47,509 bases of DNA from an uncultured Acinetobacter sp. (GCA_947627655.1 CANQWW010000002.1:1-47509); one strand, 5' to 3'. Counted from the stretch's first letter, positions 11,113 through 21,604 are shown. The notes: generated from the letters alone by a model not told the origin. A program made the numbers and translations.

Positions 11113-11607
11113 CTATGCCAACTCATCATCCTCAGGTCGTGGCGTTTTGCCTTGTGGCAAGGGTTTTTCGTTATGCTTATCTCGAATCACGGATGGATAA
11201 GTCCAAGATGCATAACGAACCACCAGAATGGCTAGGGCCAGAATCAGAATCGAACCGGTAATAATTACCAGATCCATGCTGGCTTTATGGGTATGTTGAA
11301 TATCGGAAATCAGTAAACGGGTCAGTGCGGTAATGGCGATATAAATTAAGAAACGCACCGGCATATGGTTGGTCTTAAAGTAAATTCCGACCATGGCACC
11401 CAATTCCAGATAGATGAATAACAATAAAATATCATCAATACTGGCAAACTGTTTAATGGTCAAAATGTCGATCACAGTATGTCCTGCTGACCAGATCACC
11501 ATACAGCCAATAATAAATAAAGCCAGATAATGGAAGCTTTCTACGGCGATATTGCCAAAATGATCGAGGAAAGACTCTACTTTTTTAACTTTGGATTTAG
11601 GCCTCAT
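11113..11607 (-). CDS. Phosphate-starvation-inducible PsiE-like membrane protein
   Basis: MRPKSKVKKVESFLDHFGNIAVESFHYLALFIIGCMVIW...LLLFIYLELGAMVGIYFKTNHMPVRFLIYIAITALTRLLI is PsiE-like; internal ATG at 11607 preferred. Confidence 0.8.
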   Translation of the reverse strand: MRPKSKVKKVESFLDHFGNIAVESFHYLALFIIGCMVIWSAGHTVIDILTIKQFASIDDILLLFIYLELGAMVGIYFKTNHMPVRFLIYIAITALTRLLISDIQHTHKASMDLVIITGSILILALAILVVRYASWTYPSVIRDKHNEKPLPQGKTPRPEDDELA

Positions 11608-11787
11608 GATACGGTCTTCCTGCTGTCTGTTAAATGGTTCACATATCTCAGGAAAGGTGAAGCAAAAAGCATGCAAAATGAGTCAGTCTATGAAAAATAA
11701 ATATGTAAATAAGATGAAAAAGTGTATTTTTTTTAAACTAACTTGCTATATTGTAGAAGTTGAACATCGAATAATGAGGGAGATAAA

Positions 11788-11994
11788 ATGTTAGAAAAAA
11801 TCCAGAATAAGATTAGTCAATTAGAAGCCGGTAAAAAATTAATTTTGGGTACGGGGATTAAAACCGACGATATGCAAAAAGTACTGGAACTGTGTGAATC
11901 GCTACAGTCTGAAGGTGAAATCCGTATCGTAAACAAGCATATAAATCCTAAAATAGCGAACCAGCCAGATACTATCTTGATTGAAAAAGTTTAA
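11788..11994 (+). CDS. Small hypothetical protein (68 aa)
   Basis: ATG preceded by GAGGGAGATAAA, strong terminator after stop. Confidence 0.65.
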   Translation: MLEKIQNKISQLEAGKKLILGTGIKTDDMQKVLELCESLQSEGEIRIVNKHINPKIANQPDTILIEKV

Positions 11995-12002
11995 TCACCA
12001 TT

Positions 12003-12034
12003 AAAAAAACGCCTGCAATCGCAGGCGTTTTTTT
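12003..12034. terminator. Bidirectional terminator
   Basis: AAACGCCTGC-aatc-GCAGGCGTTT with flanking A/T tracts. Confidence 0.85.
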
Positions 12035-12050
12035 ATGACTCAGGCGGCTT

Positions 12051-13832
12051 TTAGACTTGTGCAGTAAAGTAGTCTTCAGTGAAATTCATGATCACGTCAG
12101 AACCTGCTTTGATCTTGGTGATACGTAAGGCAAGTTCAGGCAGGATACGCTGGGCAAAATAACGCGCTAAGGCCAGTTTGTTCTGGTAGAAATCCCCCTG
12201 TTTGTCTTTGGCTGCATTGGCAATGCGGGCAAACATATAAGAGAAGCTCAGCAGACCGACCACATGCAGATAATCTACCGCAGATGAGTTGGCAAAATCT
12301 GGACTCTCTTGCGCAGCTTCAAGGATGAACTGAGTGACAGCTTCAACTTCTGCCGCCGCATCTAAAGTTGCATCCTTAATGAAGTTAAGATCTGCATCTA
12401 AGCCATTGGTAAAATCACGGATTTCCTGAATGTATTCAGCGATGAACTCACCTTTACACTTAATGGTTTTACGGCCAATCAAGTCTTGTGACTGCACACC
12501 ATTGGTACCTTCATAGATCTGGGCAATACGCAGGTCGCGTACACATTGTTCCATACCCCATTCACGGATATAACCATGGCCACCGAAGACCATTTGTGCA
12601 TCCAGGGTGCTATTAAAAGCAGTATCGGTCAGATAGGCTTTTGCAATTGGGGTGAGCAGGGCCACACGGTCATTGGCTTTTTTCACCGCTTCAGCATCGG
12701 TTGAGAACTTGGTGATGTCGAGCTGTTGACCGACATAGACCGCAAAAGCACGGGAAGCTTCATTGTTGGCACGTACATTGAGCAGCATACGACGTACATC
12801 GCCATGCACCAAAATGCTATCCGCTGGCTTGCTTGGTGATTGAACCCCAGCAGCACTACGGCCTTGTAAACGGTCAGTCGCATATTGCGCCGCATTCTGG
12901 TAAGCAAATTCGGATGCGCCTAAACCTTGAATACCCATAGACAGGCGTTCATAGTTCATCATCACAAACATGGCAGCCAAGCCTTCGTTTTCCTTGCCCA
13001 CGATATAACCTTGGGCGCCATCGAAGTTCATGACACATGTTGCAGAGGCCTTGATGCCCATTTTGTGTTCAATTGAACCCGCACTCACCGGGTTGCGTTC
13101 GCCTAGAGAACCATCTGCATTGACCAGGAGTTTCGGTACGATGAACAGCGAAATACCGCGTGAACCAGCCGGTGCATCAGGTGTTTTGGCCAGAACCAGG
13201 TGAATGATATTTTCAGCAAGATCGTGGTCACCACCAGTGATAAAGATTTTGGTACCGGTAATGCTATAGGTACCATCTTCATTACGTTCAGCTTTGGTTT
13301 TGATAATCCCCAGATCTGTACCGGCATGTGGCTCGGTTAAGCACATGGTGCCTGACCATTCACCCGAATAGATTTTAGGTAGATAGGTTTCTTTTTGTGC
13401 CTGAGATGCATAGCTGTTTAAGGCCATACCTGCACCGACAGAAAGCAGGGGATAGAGCATAAATGACGGGTTGGTGGCGAACAGCATTTCATCCGAAAGT
13501 ACCGTCAGCATTTTTGGCATGCCTTGACCGCCCCATTCTTCATCTGCGCCTAGACCAATCCAGCCGCCTTCCGCATATTGTTTGAATGCAGCTTTAAAGC
13601 CTGCAGGTGTGGTGACTGCACCATTTTCATATTTTGCCCCTTCTTCATCACCGCTACGGTTCAGAGGCAGGGTGACATTTTGCGCAAATTTAGCCATTTC
13701 TTCCAGAATCGCCTCTGCTGTTGCAGCATCAAGGTGGGCTAAGTTTTCATTGGCTTGCCAGAATTGTTCTGCATTAAATACATCATTCAGAATGAATTTC
13801 ATGTCGGCAAGTGGCGCGTTATAAATTGGCAT
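12051..13832 (-). CDS. Acyl-CoA dehydrogenase (large, C-terminal-domain type)
   Basis: MCLTEPHAGTDLG, FGGHGYIREWGMEQCVRDLRIAQIYEGTNGVQ. Confidence 0.94.
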   Translation of the reverse strand: MPIYNAPLADMKFILNDVFNAEQFWQANENLAHLDAATAEAILEEMAKFAQNVTLPLNRSGDEEGAKYENGAVTTPAGFKAAFKQYAEGGWIGLGADEEWGGQGMPKMLTVLSDEMLFATNPSFMLYPLLSVGAGMALNSYASQAQKETYLPKIYSGEWSGTMCLTEPHAGTDLGIIKTKAERNEDGTYSITGTKIFITGGDHDLAENIIHLVLAKTPDAPAGSRGISLFIVPKLLVNADGSLGERNPVSAGSIEHKMGIKASATCVMNFDGAQGYIVGKENEGLAAMFVMMNYERLSMGIQGLGASEFAYQNAAQYATDRLQGRSAAGVQSPSKPADSILVHGDVRRMLLNVRANNEASRAFAVYVGQQLDITKFSTDAEAVKKANDRVALLTPIAKAYLTDTAFNSTLDAQMVFGGHGYIREWGMEQCVRDLRIAQIYEGTNGVQSQDLIGRKTIKCKGEFIAEYIQEIRDFTNGLDADLNFIKDATLDAAAEVEAVTQFILEAAQESPDFANSSAVDYLHVVGLLSFSYMFARIANAAKDKQGDFYQNKLALARYFAQRILPELALRITKIKAGSDVIMNFTEDYFTAQV

Positions 13833-14003
13833 AGTATGTCACCTGTTTCTTGTTGGATTCGATTGGTTTTACGTCAGTCTAATGCATTGAAAATCTTATT
13901 GTTAGACGACTAAAGGTTAATTCTGTAACGCTTTATAAAGAAAAAGGACTGCCTGTTAAGTGACCGTCCTTTTCCTGATTTATGCATTTAAATATGCATC
14001 AAC

Positions 14004-15806
14004 TTAGAATGCGAAATGTTCCGCATCCAGGCTCATTAACGGTTCAACACCAGTTGCGATCACCTCAACATGTGAACGAACACGTGGCAGGATTTTCTTG
14101 AAGTAGAAACGCGCAGTGGTCAGCTTCGCATTATAGAAATCAACTTCAGATGTGCCTGCAGCCAATTGCTCTTGAGCAATCAGGGCCATACGTGCCCACA
14201 TATAAGCCAGGGTCACATAACCAGAGAAGTACAGGTAATCCACTGCTGCTGCACCGACTTCTTCAGGGTTCTGCATTGCACGCATACCGATCTGCATGGT
14301 CAGGTCGCCCCATTCCTTGTTCAAGGCAGCCAGTGGTTCAACGAACTCTTTCATGCCAGCGCTATCTTTGTTGGCTTCAGCAAATTTATGGATGATCTTG
14401 GTGAAGTCTTTCAACATTGCACCTTGAGTACCCAATACTTTACGGCCTAACAAGTCCAACGCCTGAATTTCAGTGGTTCCTTCGTACAGGCAGGCAATAC
14501 GGGTATCACGTACAATCTGCTCCATGCCATGCTCAGAAATAAAGCCATGACCACCGAAGACCTGCACACCGTGTTTGGCAGATTCTGAACCGGTTTCGGT
14601 CAAGAATGCTTTGGCAATTGGGGTCAGCAAGGACAGGATGTTGTCAGAAGCTTTACGTTCTTCTTCTGTTGCACCTTGCTCAACCACATCAGCATGGAAA
14701 GACAGGAAGTACACCAGTGCACGGCCTGCTTCTGCATATGCTTTTTGGGTCAGCAGCATATTACGCACTGCTGGATGGACGATAATTGGATCAGCATCTT
14801 TTTCAGGTGTTTTCGGACCTGATAGTGAACGCATGGCCAGACGGTCTTTGGCATAAGCCAATGCGCCCTGGAATGAACCTTCAGAGGCTGAAAGGCCTTG
14901 GATAGCAGTACCGATACGTGCCGTGTTCATGAAGGTGAACATGCAGTTTAGACCACGGTTTTCCGGTCCAATCAGGAAACCTTTTGCGTTATCAAAGTTG
15001 ATCACACAAGTGGCGTTACCGTGGATCCCCATTTTGTGTTCGATCGAACCACAACGTACGCCATTACGTTCAGCGATTGAACCATCGGCATTCAGGTTGA
15101 ACTTCGGTACGATAAACAGTGAAATACCTTTGGTGCCTTTCGGCGCACCTGGCAGACGTGCAAGTACGATATGGATGATGTTTTCAGCCATGTCGTGTTC
15201 ACCAGCAGAGATAAAGATTTTCTCGCCAGAGATTGCATAGCTGCCATCCGCTTGCGGTTCAGCTTTAGTACGGATAATACCGAGGTCAGAACCTGCATGA
15301 GATTCTGTCAGACACATGGTACCGGTCCATTCACCTGAAACCAGTTTAGGCAGATAAGTATCTTTTTGTTCTTGAGAACCATGGTGTTCTAAAGTACGTA
15401 CAGCACCGTGAGAAAGACCAGGGTACATCCCCCAAGCCCAGTTTGCAGTACCGACCATTTCGGAAATCACGTTACCCAGAGAAACCGGTAAGCCTTGACC
15501 GCCATACTGTTCTTCAGCAGAAAGAGAAGGGAAGCCCAGTTCAATATATTTTTGATACGCTGCTTTAAAGCCTGTTGGCGTGGTGACCACACCATCATTC
15601 CACGTACAGCCTTCACGGTCACCGACCTGGTTCAGTGGAGACAATTCGTTTTCACAGAAATCAGCCGCAGCTTCAAGATACTGGTCGACCAGTTCACGGC
15701 TGACATTTTCCTGAAATGCAGGCAGGCTGGCATAGTGTTGTTCAGCATTTAAAAGCTCATGCAAAACGAACTGCATATCACGTAAAGGCGCTTTGTATTG
15801 TGGCAT
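14004..15806 (-). CDS. Acyl-CoA dehydrogenase (paralogue of the downstream gene)
   Basis: MCLTESHAGSDLG, FGGHGFISEHGMEQIVRDTRIACLYEGTTEIQ. Confidence 0.94.
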   Translation of the reverse strand: MPQYKAPLRDMQFVLHELLNAEQHYASLPAFQENVSRELVDQYLEAAADFCENELSPLNQVGDREGCTWNDGVVTTPTGFKAAYQKYIELGFPSLSAEEQYGGQGLPVSLGNVISEMVGTANWAWGMYPGLSHGAVRTLEHHGSQEQKDTYLPKLVSGEWTGTMCLTESHAGSDLGIIRTKAEPQADGSYAISGEKIFISAGEHDMAENIIHIVLARLPGAPKGTKGISLFIVPKFNLNADGSIAERNGVRCGSIEHKMGIHGNATCVINFDNAKGFLIGPENRGLNCMFTFMNTARIGTAIQGLSASEGSFQGALAYAKDRLAMRSLSGPKTPEKDADPIIVHPAVRNMLLTQKAYAEAGRALVYFLSFHADVVEQGATEEERKASDNILSLLTPIAKAFLTETGSESAKHGVQVFGGHGFISEHGMEQIVRDTRIACLYEGTTEIQALDLLGRKVLGTQGAMLKDFTKIIHKFAEANKDSAGMKEFVEPLAALNKEWGDLTMQIGMRAMQNPEEVGAAAVDYLYFSGYVTLAYMWARMALIAQEQLAAGTSEVDFYNAKLTTARFYFKKILPRVRSHVEVIATGVEPLMSLDAEHFAF

Positions 15807-16084
15807 ATCATTTTCCTCAATACTGGTTTATACCAGCGTTATAATCCTGAATTAATCTGAAACGTGCCTTCACTGACACGTATTAACATGGCTCTAATCG
15901 TGCAACATCTTCCTGGCAGGCACAAGCATTTCAGGAGAAATTCTTGGTGACTGTAAAGTCAAAGATAAATGCACTTGAAATCTTAAGTATATTGAGTGTA
16001 AACGGTTTTATAAAAGAATAGCTGACACGAATGGTCAAAAATCATAAAACTTAGATGGACTTAGGCGAAACCATTTAGCGCCAT

Positions 16085-16111
16085 AAAAAAAGGCACCCGA
16101 AGGTGCCTCTG
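16085..16111 (-). terminator. Rho-independent terminator
   Basis: Minus strand AGGCACC-ttcg-GGTGCCTTTTTTT. Confidence 0.75.
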
Positions 16112-16135
16112 TAAACATAAAGTTTAGTTCATTTT

Positions 16136-16771
16136 TCAAGATGCTTTTACAGCAGTTGCAGCCACAGGCGCTTTGGGCTGGAAGCGGACATGACACTGAC
16201 CATTAATGGTTTTGTCGCCGACTTTGATCTGTGCAGCAGTGCCATCTTTTTTGCCCTGGCAAGCCTGAAGGATTGCTTGTTGCTGCGCCTGACGTTGGGC
16301 AAGACGCTGCTCAAACTGTTGCACCATTTCGGCACGTTGAGCGTCTGTCAATGCCTGGCCACGGACTTGGCCGGGTGCAGCGCGGAAGTCACCACGCATT
16401 GGACGATGTTCACCTTTCATGCCGCGGAAGTCTGCTCGTGCAGCTTTCTGGTCTTTACGGTCGGCTTTAAAGTAGATATTGCAGCTACCCTCAACAGTTT
16501 TGTCACCTGCCTTAACCTGAACAGCGCTGCCTACTGCTTTATTATCGCAGGCCTGTTGAATCTGTTTTTTAAACTCGGCACGTTCAGTCCGCATTTGCTG
16601 GAATTTTTCACGTTGTTCAGGACTTAAGTGACGGCCTTTTTTATCCTGATGATGTTTCATCATGCGTGAATGATCTGCATCTGCAACATTGCTGGTCGAT
16701 TGACAAGCCGTCAGTGCCCCCATAGATAAAACACTTGCGCCCACTACAATCATTTTTGTCATTGCTTTCAT
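16136..16771 (-). CDS. Spy/CpxP-like (LTxxQ-motif) lipoprotein with duplicated module
   Basis: MKAMTKMIVVGASVLSMGALTACQS lipobox; LSPEQREKFQQM and LTDAQRAEMVQQ; two ACxxK...G-AxQxKxGDKT-xGxC units. Confidence 0.65.
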   Translation of the reverse strand: MKAMTKMIVVGASVLSMGALTACQSTSNVADADHSRMMKHHQDKKGRHLSPEQREKFQQMRTERAEFKKQIQQACDNKAVGSAVQVKAGDKTVEGSCNIYFKADRKDQKAARADFRGMKGEHRPMRGDFRAAPGQVRGQALTDAQRAEMVQQFEQRLAQRQAQQQAILQACQGKKDGTAAQIKVGDKTINGQCHVRFQPKAPVAATAVKAS

Positions 16772-16906
16772 TGTATGTCTCTCTACCCAAATGGCTGATT
16801 TCAATACAACAAAGAATAAATAATAAAGATGAAGAAACAATGGAGAGTTTTTTAAGCCTGTGTTCGCTACAATAATGAATATAGAGGAAAAACCGAGAAT
16901 CTGCTT

Positions 16907-18562
16907 TTGAATATCCGCCGCATTCCAATTGCATTACGCCTGTTTCTGACGGTGCTGTTTACCACACTGGTCATTACCACCGTGAGTCTGGGTGTGCTGC
17001 ATTTAAATATGCAACGTAATTTCACGCGCTATGTGGCCGATGTTGAAATGCAGAAGCTTGATTATGTCATTGAAAATTTGGCAGCAGTGTATTCGGTATA
17101 TAACGACTGGGGCAATGCCATTCAAGCGCAGATCTTACAGATGGAAGGTGTGGCCGCGCCGGATGATTATGATCGTCTGTCACGCTGGTGGCTACGCCGG
17201 CAGTATGACATTGCCTTGCAGCAGCGTTATTTTCAGGATCAAACCTTGGCCAATGTGGCACCAAGCCTGATGGATACCGAGAGTGATCGCGCCAAGATTG
17301 ATGAAGAAGAGCTGCGTATTCTGGCAGCCAACCTGCCTTCCCAGTTTCAGCCTTTTGAAGGTTTAAGATTCCCACTCAGTTCTAATCAGAACCTGTTTAG
17401 AACAGACCGTAAAAATAGCAATACCCAAGCCACACAACCAGAGAGTGGAAAAAAGCAGTTTATCCAGATGCCAGACCGACTCGGTCTGAGCTCGCGTTTG
17501 TCCTTATATGATGCACAGCGCCGCTTTGTGGTGGGTGAGTCTTCTGAAGAACAGGTTTCCTATCGTCCGATTGTGGTCAATGAGCAGATTGTGGGTTATC
17601 TGGGCCTGAAACCCGTGCTGGATCAGGATGATGCCTTAAGTATTAACTTCTTTAGTAATCAGAAGCGCTACCTGTTTTTGGTCTATGGTCTTAGTATTCT
17701 GACCAGTTTGATTGCGGCTTTACTGTTAGCCACTTATTTTAAAAAGCCGATTCAACGTTTGCTGAATGGAACCCGTGCCCTGACCCAAGGCAATTATCAG
17801 TATCAGGTTAAAGTCAACCGGAATGATGAACTGGGTGATTTATCCAATGAGTTAAATGCCTTGGCGGTGATTCTAGATCAGCATGAAACCTCGCGCCGTC
17901 AATGGGTGGCCGATACCTCGCATGAATTAAAAACGCCGCTGGCCGTGTTGCAGGCACAGATTGAAGCCATGCAGGATGGGATTCGTAAACCGACGCCGGA
18001 ACATTTTGCGTCAATGTTAGCGCAGGTCACCAGTCTGAAAAAACTCACCCAAGATCTGGCAGCGCTGGCACAGGCAGATGCACAACAACTGCAAATCTAT
18101 ACTAGCAGCGTGAATCCATGGGATGTGGTGCAGCAGGAACTGATTAACTTCCATCCGAAGTTTGAACAGGCGCAATTAACGGTGACTGCAGAAGGCGAAG
18201 ATGCTGACATCCAGCTTGATCTGGATCGCTTTAAACAGATTATTGCGAATTTACTCAGTAACAGTATTCGTTATACTGAATCGGGTGGACAGGTACATAT
18301 TCATACTGAGCAGACAGAGAAAGAGTGGAGCTTATACGTCGATGACAGTCCATTTGGTTTGACCGATGAGCAGCTGGCGCGTATTGGCGAGCGTTTCTAC
18401 CGGGTGGATGATTCACGTACTCGTGCCACCGGGGGCACCGGACTTGGTTTGGCATTATCGTGTAAAATTACCCAAGCCTTAGGCGGCAGTCTGAGCTTCG
18501 ACCATTCACCACTTGGTGGCTTGCGTTGCAAACTGACTTTTCCTAAACAAATGAAATCATAA
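16907..18562 (+). CDS. baeS: Two-component sensor histidine kinase (BaeS-like)
   Basis: HAMP region, ADTSHELKTPLAVLQAQIEAMQDGIR, GTGLGLALSCKI; paired with response regulator. TTG start uncertain. Confidence 0.85.
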   Translation: MNIRRIPIALRLFLTVLFTTLVITTVSLGVLHLNMQRNFTRYVADVEMQKLDYVIENLAAVYSVYNDWGNAIQAQILQMEGVAAPDDYDRLSRWWLRRQYDIALQQRYFQDQTLANVAPSLMDTESDRAKIDEEELRILAANLPSQFQPFEGLRFPLSSNQNLFRTDRKNSNTQATQPESGKKQFIQMPDRLGLSSRLSLYDAQRRFVVGESSEEQVSYRPIVVNEQIVGYLGLKPVLDQDDALSINFFSNQKRYLFLVYGLSILTSLIAALLLATYFKKPIQRLLNGTRALTQGNYQYQVKVNRNDELGDLSNELNALAVILDQHETSRRQWVADTSHELKTPLAVLQAQIEAMQDGIRKPTPEHFASMLAQVTSLKKLTQDLAALAQADAQQLQIYTSSVNPWDVVQQELINFHPKFEQAQLTVTAEGEDADIQLDLDRFKQIIANLLSNSIRYTESGGQVHIHTEQTEKEWSLYVDDSPFGLTDEQLARIGERFYRVDDSRTRATGGTGLGLALSCKITQALGGSLSFDHSPLGGLRCKLTFPKQMKS

Positions 18563-18574
18563 GGAAGTTTATTC

Positions 18575-19261
18575 ATGAAACATATTATGCTGGTTGAAGA
18601 TGAAGTCGAACTTGCACAGCTGGTGCGAGACTATCTGGAGGCTGCTGGCTTTGAAGTCAGTATGTTTCATGATGGACAAGACGCCTATAACAGTTTTATC
18701 CAACGTAAACCCAGTCTGATGATTCTGGATTTGATGGTGCCGCGTATGGATGGTCTGACCATCTGCCGTAAAGTACGTGAGCAGTCGGATTTGCCGATTA
18801 TTATGGTGACGGCGCGAACCGAAGAAATTGACCGTGTGCTGGGGCTGAACATGGGGGCGGATGATTATATCTGTAAGCCTTTTAGTCCCAAAGAACTGGT
18901 GGCACGGGTGCAGGCGGTATTACGTCGTCTAGACCGGAAAGCAGAACCGGAAAGCAATGATTTATTCCGGATGGACAAATCACAACAGCGCATCTGGTAT
19001 CAACAAAAAGCGCTAAACCTGACCCCAACAGAATTCCGTTTACTGGAGCTATTTCTGGAGCATGTTGGTCAGGTGTATTCACGTGCGCAATTGCTGGATC
19101 ATATTAACCCGGACAGTTTTGATGTGGCGGACCGGGTCATCGACAGCCATATTAAAAACCTGCGCCGTAAGATTTCCGATGCTGCCGAAACGGGTAACCG
19201 TCATGAGTGGATTCAGGCGGTGTATGGTGTGGGCTACCGTTTTGAATATCCTGAGGACTGA
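18575..19261 (+). CDS. baeR: OmpR-family response regulator (BaeR-like)
   Basis: MLVEDEVELAQLVRDYLEAAGFEV, DLMVPRMDGL, winged-helix RVIDSHIKNLRRKI...VYGVGYRFE. Confidence 0.87.
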   Translation: MKHIMLVEDEVELAQLVRDYLEAAGFEVSMFHDGQDAYNSFIQRKPSLMILDLMVPRMDGLTICRKVREQSDLPIIMVTARTEEIDRVLGLNMGADDYICKPFSPKELVARVQAVLRRLDRKAEPESNDLFRMDKSQQRIWYQQKALNLTPTEFRLLELFLEHVGQVYSRAQLLDHINPDSFDVADRVIDSHIKNLRRKISDAAETGNRHEWIQAVYGVGYRFEYPED

Positions 19262-19280
19262 TCCAGTCTGTAGAAATCAT

Positions 19281-19314
19281 AAAAGCGAATAGTGCATTTC
19301 TATTCGCTTTTTTA
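19281..19314 (+). terminator. Rho-independent terminator
   Basis: AAAAGCGAATAG-tgcattt-CTATTCGCTTTTTT. Confidence 0.85.
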
Positions 19315-19378
19315 TGGACTGAAAAATATTGCGGCAGGTCTTATTATAAAAATAACCAGAGCCAAGGAAGAATATTCA

Positions 19379-19885
19379 ATGGATATCCAGATTCGTGATG
19401 AACAGGAAAATGATCTTCAAGCCATTGAAGATTTAACCAAACAAGCATTTTTGAATGCTGAACATAGCAGTCATACTGAACATTGGATTATAAATCGCCT
19501 ACGTAAACACGAACAGTTAACGGTGTCGATGGTTGCAGTTGAAAATAAAAACATAATCGGTCATGTGGCCATTTCTCCTGTGACGATTTCTTCAGGGACA
19601 ATCGGCTGGTATGGACTGGGACCTATTTCAGTATTGCCGGAAAAGCAGGGCATGGGGATTGGCGCTTTGCTTATGTATGCTGCTTTAGAACGATTAAAAC
19701 AGCTGGGTGCTCAAGGTTGTGTCGTATTAGGCGATCCAAACTATTATACGCGTTTTGGTTTTAAGGCTTACCCAGAACTCTATCTAAAAGAGGTTCCACC
19801 AGAATATTTTCAGGCAATTGTGTTGCATGGTTCTATTCCGAAAGGAGAAGTGATTTACCACGAAGCCTTTAAGGCGACGGATTGA
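19379..19885 (+). CDS. GNAT family N-acetyltransferase
   Basis: LGPISVLPEKQGMGIGALLMYAALERLKQLGAQGCVVLGDPNYYTRFGFK. Confidence 0.9.
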   Translation: MDIQIRDEQENDLQAIEDLTKQAFLNAEHSSHTEHWIINRLRKHEQLTVSMVAVENKNIIGHVAISPVTISSGTIGWYGLGPISVLPEKQGMGIGALLMYAALERLKQLGAQGCVVLGDPNYYTRFGFKAYPELYLKEVPPEYFQAIVLHGSIPKGEVIYHEAFKATD

Positions 19886-20110
19886 CAGAAAAAACCAAAA
19901 AAATTATCAAGAAAAAAGACAGTGCTTTATTTCTAATTAGATTTAAGTTAATCATTTATTATCTAATAAAAATCAATTATTTATTTTTTTAGCTACATAT
20001 TCTTAAATACAAAATTAAAAGTTTAAAAACTAATTACTTAAATTTATGGGTTAGCTGATTGAGCGGAGACCCGATACAATTCCATTTTCTATTTATCATG
20101 AGAATATGTC

Positions 20111-21463
20111 TTGCAGAATGAAACGCCGCAGCTTCAACGCCGTTTGAAGAATCGTCATATCCAATTGATCGCGATGGGTGGTGCCATTGGTACCGGTTTA
20201 TTTTTAGGTTCTGCACATATCATTCAGTCTGCTGGGCCTTCCATTATTCTGGGTTATCTCATTGGCGGTCTGGTGGCATTTCTGATTATGCGTCAATTGG
20301 GCGAAATGATTGTACATGAGCCGGTGACCGGTTCCTTTAGTTATTTTGCCTTTAAATACTGGGGGAGATTTCCAGGCTTTTTAACCGGCTGGAACTACTG
20401 GATTCTGTATATTCTGGTGGCCATGACGGAATTAACCGCGATTGGAAAATATATCAATTATTGGTGGCCAGAGATTCCGTCCTGGGTGTCCGTCCTGTTT
20501 TTCTTTGTATTGGTGACCTTGATGAACCTGGCCAATGTCAAGATTTATGGTGAAGCTGAGTTCTGGCTCTCCTTGATCAAGGTGTTGGCAATTATTGCCA
20601 TGATTTTGTTTGGGGTGTATTTGCTCTTTACTGCCGATATCAGCTCCACGGCATCCATCAGTAATCTTTGGGTACATGGCGGTTTCTTTCCGAATGGCTT
20701 TGAAGGGCTATTTTATATGCTGGCCTTTATGATGTTCGCCTTTGGTGGGATTGAGCTGATCAGTATGGCAGCGGCGGAAACAGAGAATCCTGATAAGAAT
20801 ATTCCGCGTGCAGTGAATCAAACCGTGATTCGGGTATTTTTATTTTATATCTGTTCGCTGGCAGTCTTGCTGTCCCTTGTCCCGTGGAATCAGCTGAGTT
20901 TGGGTGATCTGGAACATAGTCCCTTCGTCATGATCTTTAATCTGATCGGGATTGATTGGGCAGCGCACCTTTTGAATTTTATTATTCTGAGCGCTTCGCT
21001 TTCGGTCTGTAATAGTGGCATGTATGCCAATAGCCGCATGTTGCTGGGTCTGGCAGAGCAGGGCAATGCACCCAAAGCCTTTAAGAAAATGAACACACAA
21101 GGCGTTCCTGTTGCAGCGGTTCTGTTTTCAGCGCTGCTGATTTTTGGTTGCGTGATTCTGAATTATTTTGTGCCTGAAAAAGCGCTCAGTTATCTGATTT
21201 ATATTGTGGTGGCTGCAGCGGTACTGAACTGGATGATGATCAGTTTGATTCATTTAAAGTTCAGAAAAGTCATCCAGCACGCCGGACATCAAACGAAATT
21301 TCCTGCGTTATTTGCCCCGTTGACGAATTATCTGGTTTTGGCGTTTATGCTGATGATTTTATACATCATGTGGATGCAAGGTTTTATGTTGTCGGTATTG
21401 GTATTACCCGTATGGATTGCCGTGTTATTTGGGATGTTTAAATTGGTAAAGAACAAGGCTTGA
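20111..21463 (+). CDS. Amino acid permease (APC family, CycA/ProY-like)
   Basis: LKNRHIQLIAMGGAIGTGLFLGSAHIIQSAGPSIILGYLIGG; 12 hydrophobic segments; start codon TTG or upstream is uncertain. Confidence 0.9.
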   Translation: MQNETPQLQRRLKNRHIQLIAMGGAIGTGLFLGSAHIIQSAGPSIILGYLIGGLVAFLIMRQLGEMIVHEPVTGSFSYFAFKYWGRFPGFLTGWNYWILYILVAMTELTAIGKYINYWWPEIPSWVSVLFFFVLVTLMNLANVKIYGEAEFWLSLIKVLAIIAMILFGVYLLFTADISSTASISNLWVHGGFFPNGFEGLFYMLAFMMFAFGGIELISMAAAETENPDKNIPRAVNQTVIRVFLFYICSLAVLLSLVPWNQLSLGDLEHSPFVMIFNLIGIDWAAHLLNFIILSASLSVCNSGMYANSRMLLGLAEQGNAPKAFKKMNTQGVPVAAVLFSALLIFGCVILNYFVPEKALSYLIYIVVAAAVLNWMMISLIHLKFRKVIQHAGHQTKFPALFAPLTNYLVLAFMLMILYIMWMQGFMLSVLVLPVWIAVLFGMFKLVKNKA

Positions 21464-21540
21464 TCACATTTCATGTTGAGTCGATATCGTGAGTTTTGAA
21501 CAATCATTATCTTTACGGTTGCAAGAGCAAAGACCATGAC

Positions 21541-21566
21541 CAGCCCAGTGCATTTGCGCTGGGCTT
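21541..21566. terminator. Terminator-like hairpin
   Basis: AGCCCAG-tgcatttgcg-CTGGGCT. Confidence 0.55.
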
Positions 21567-21604
21567 GAATAAATTAAACTACTGAATTTTTTAAATAAAA
21601 GCAG

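Noticed and set aside
19886-20110. AT-rich gap upstream of the amino-acid permease as a possible small-RNA locus
   Set aside because: Only low-complexity A/T sequence, no clear promoter-terminator pair or stable structure visible.
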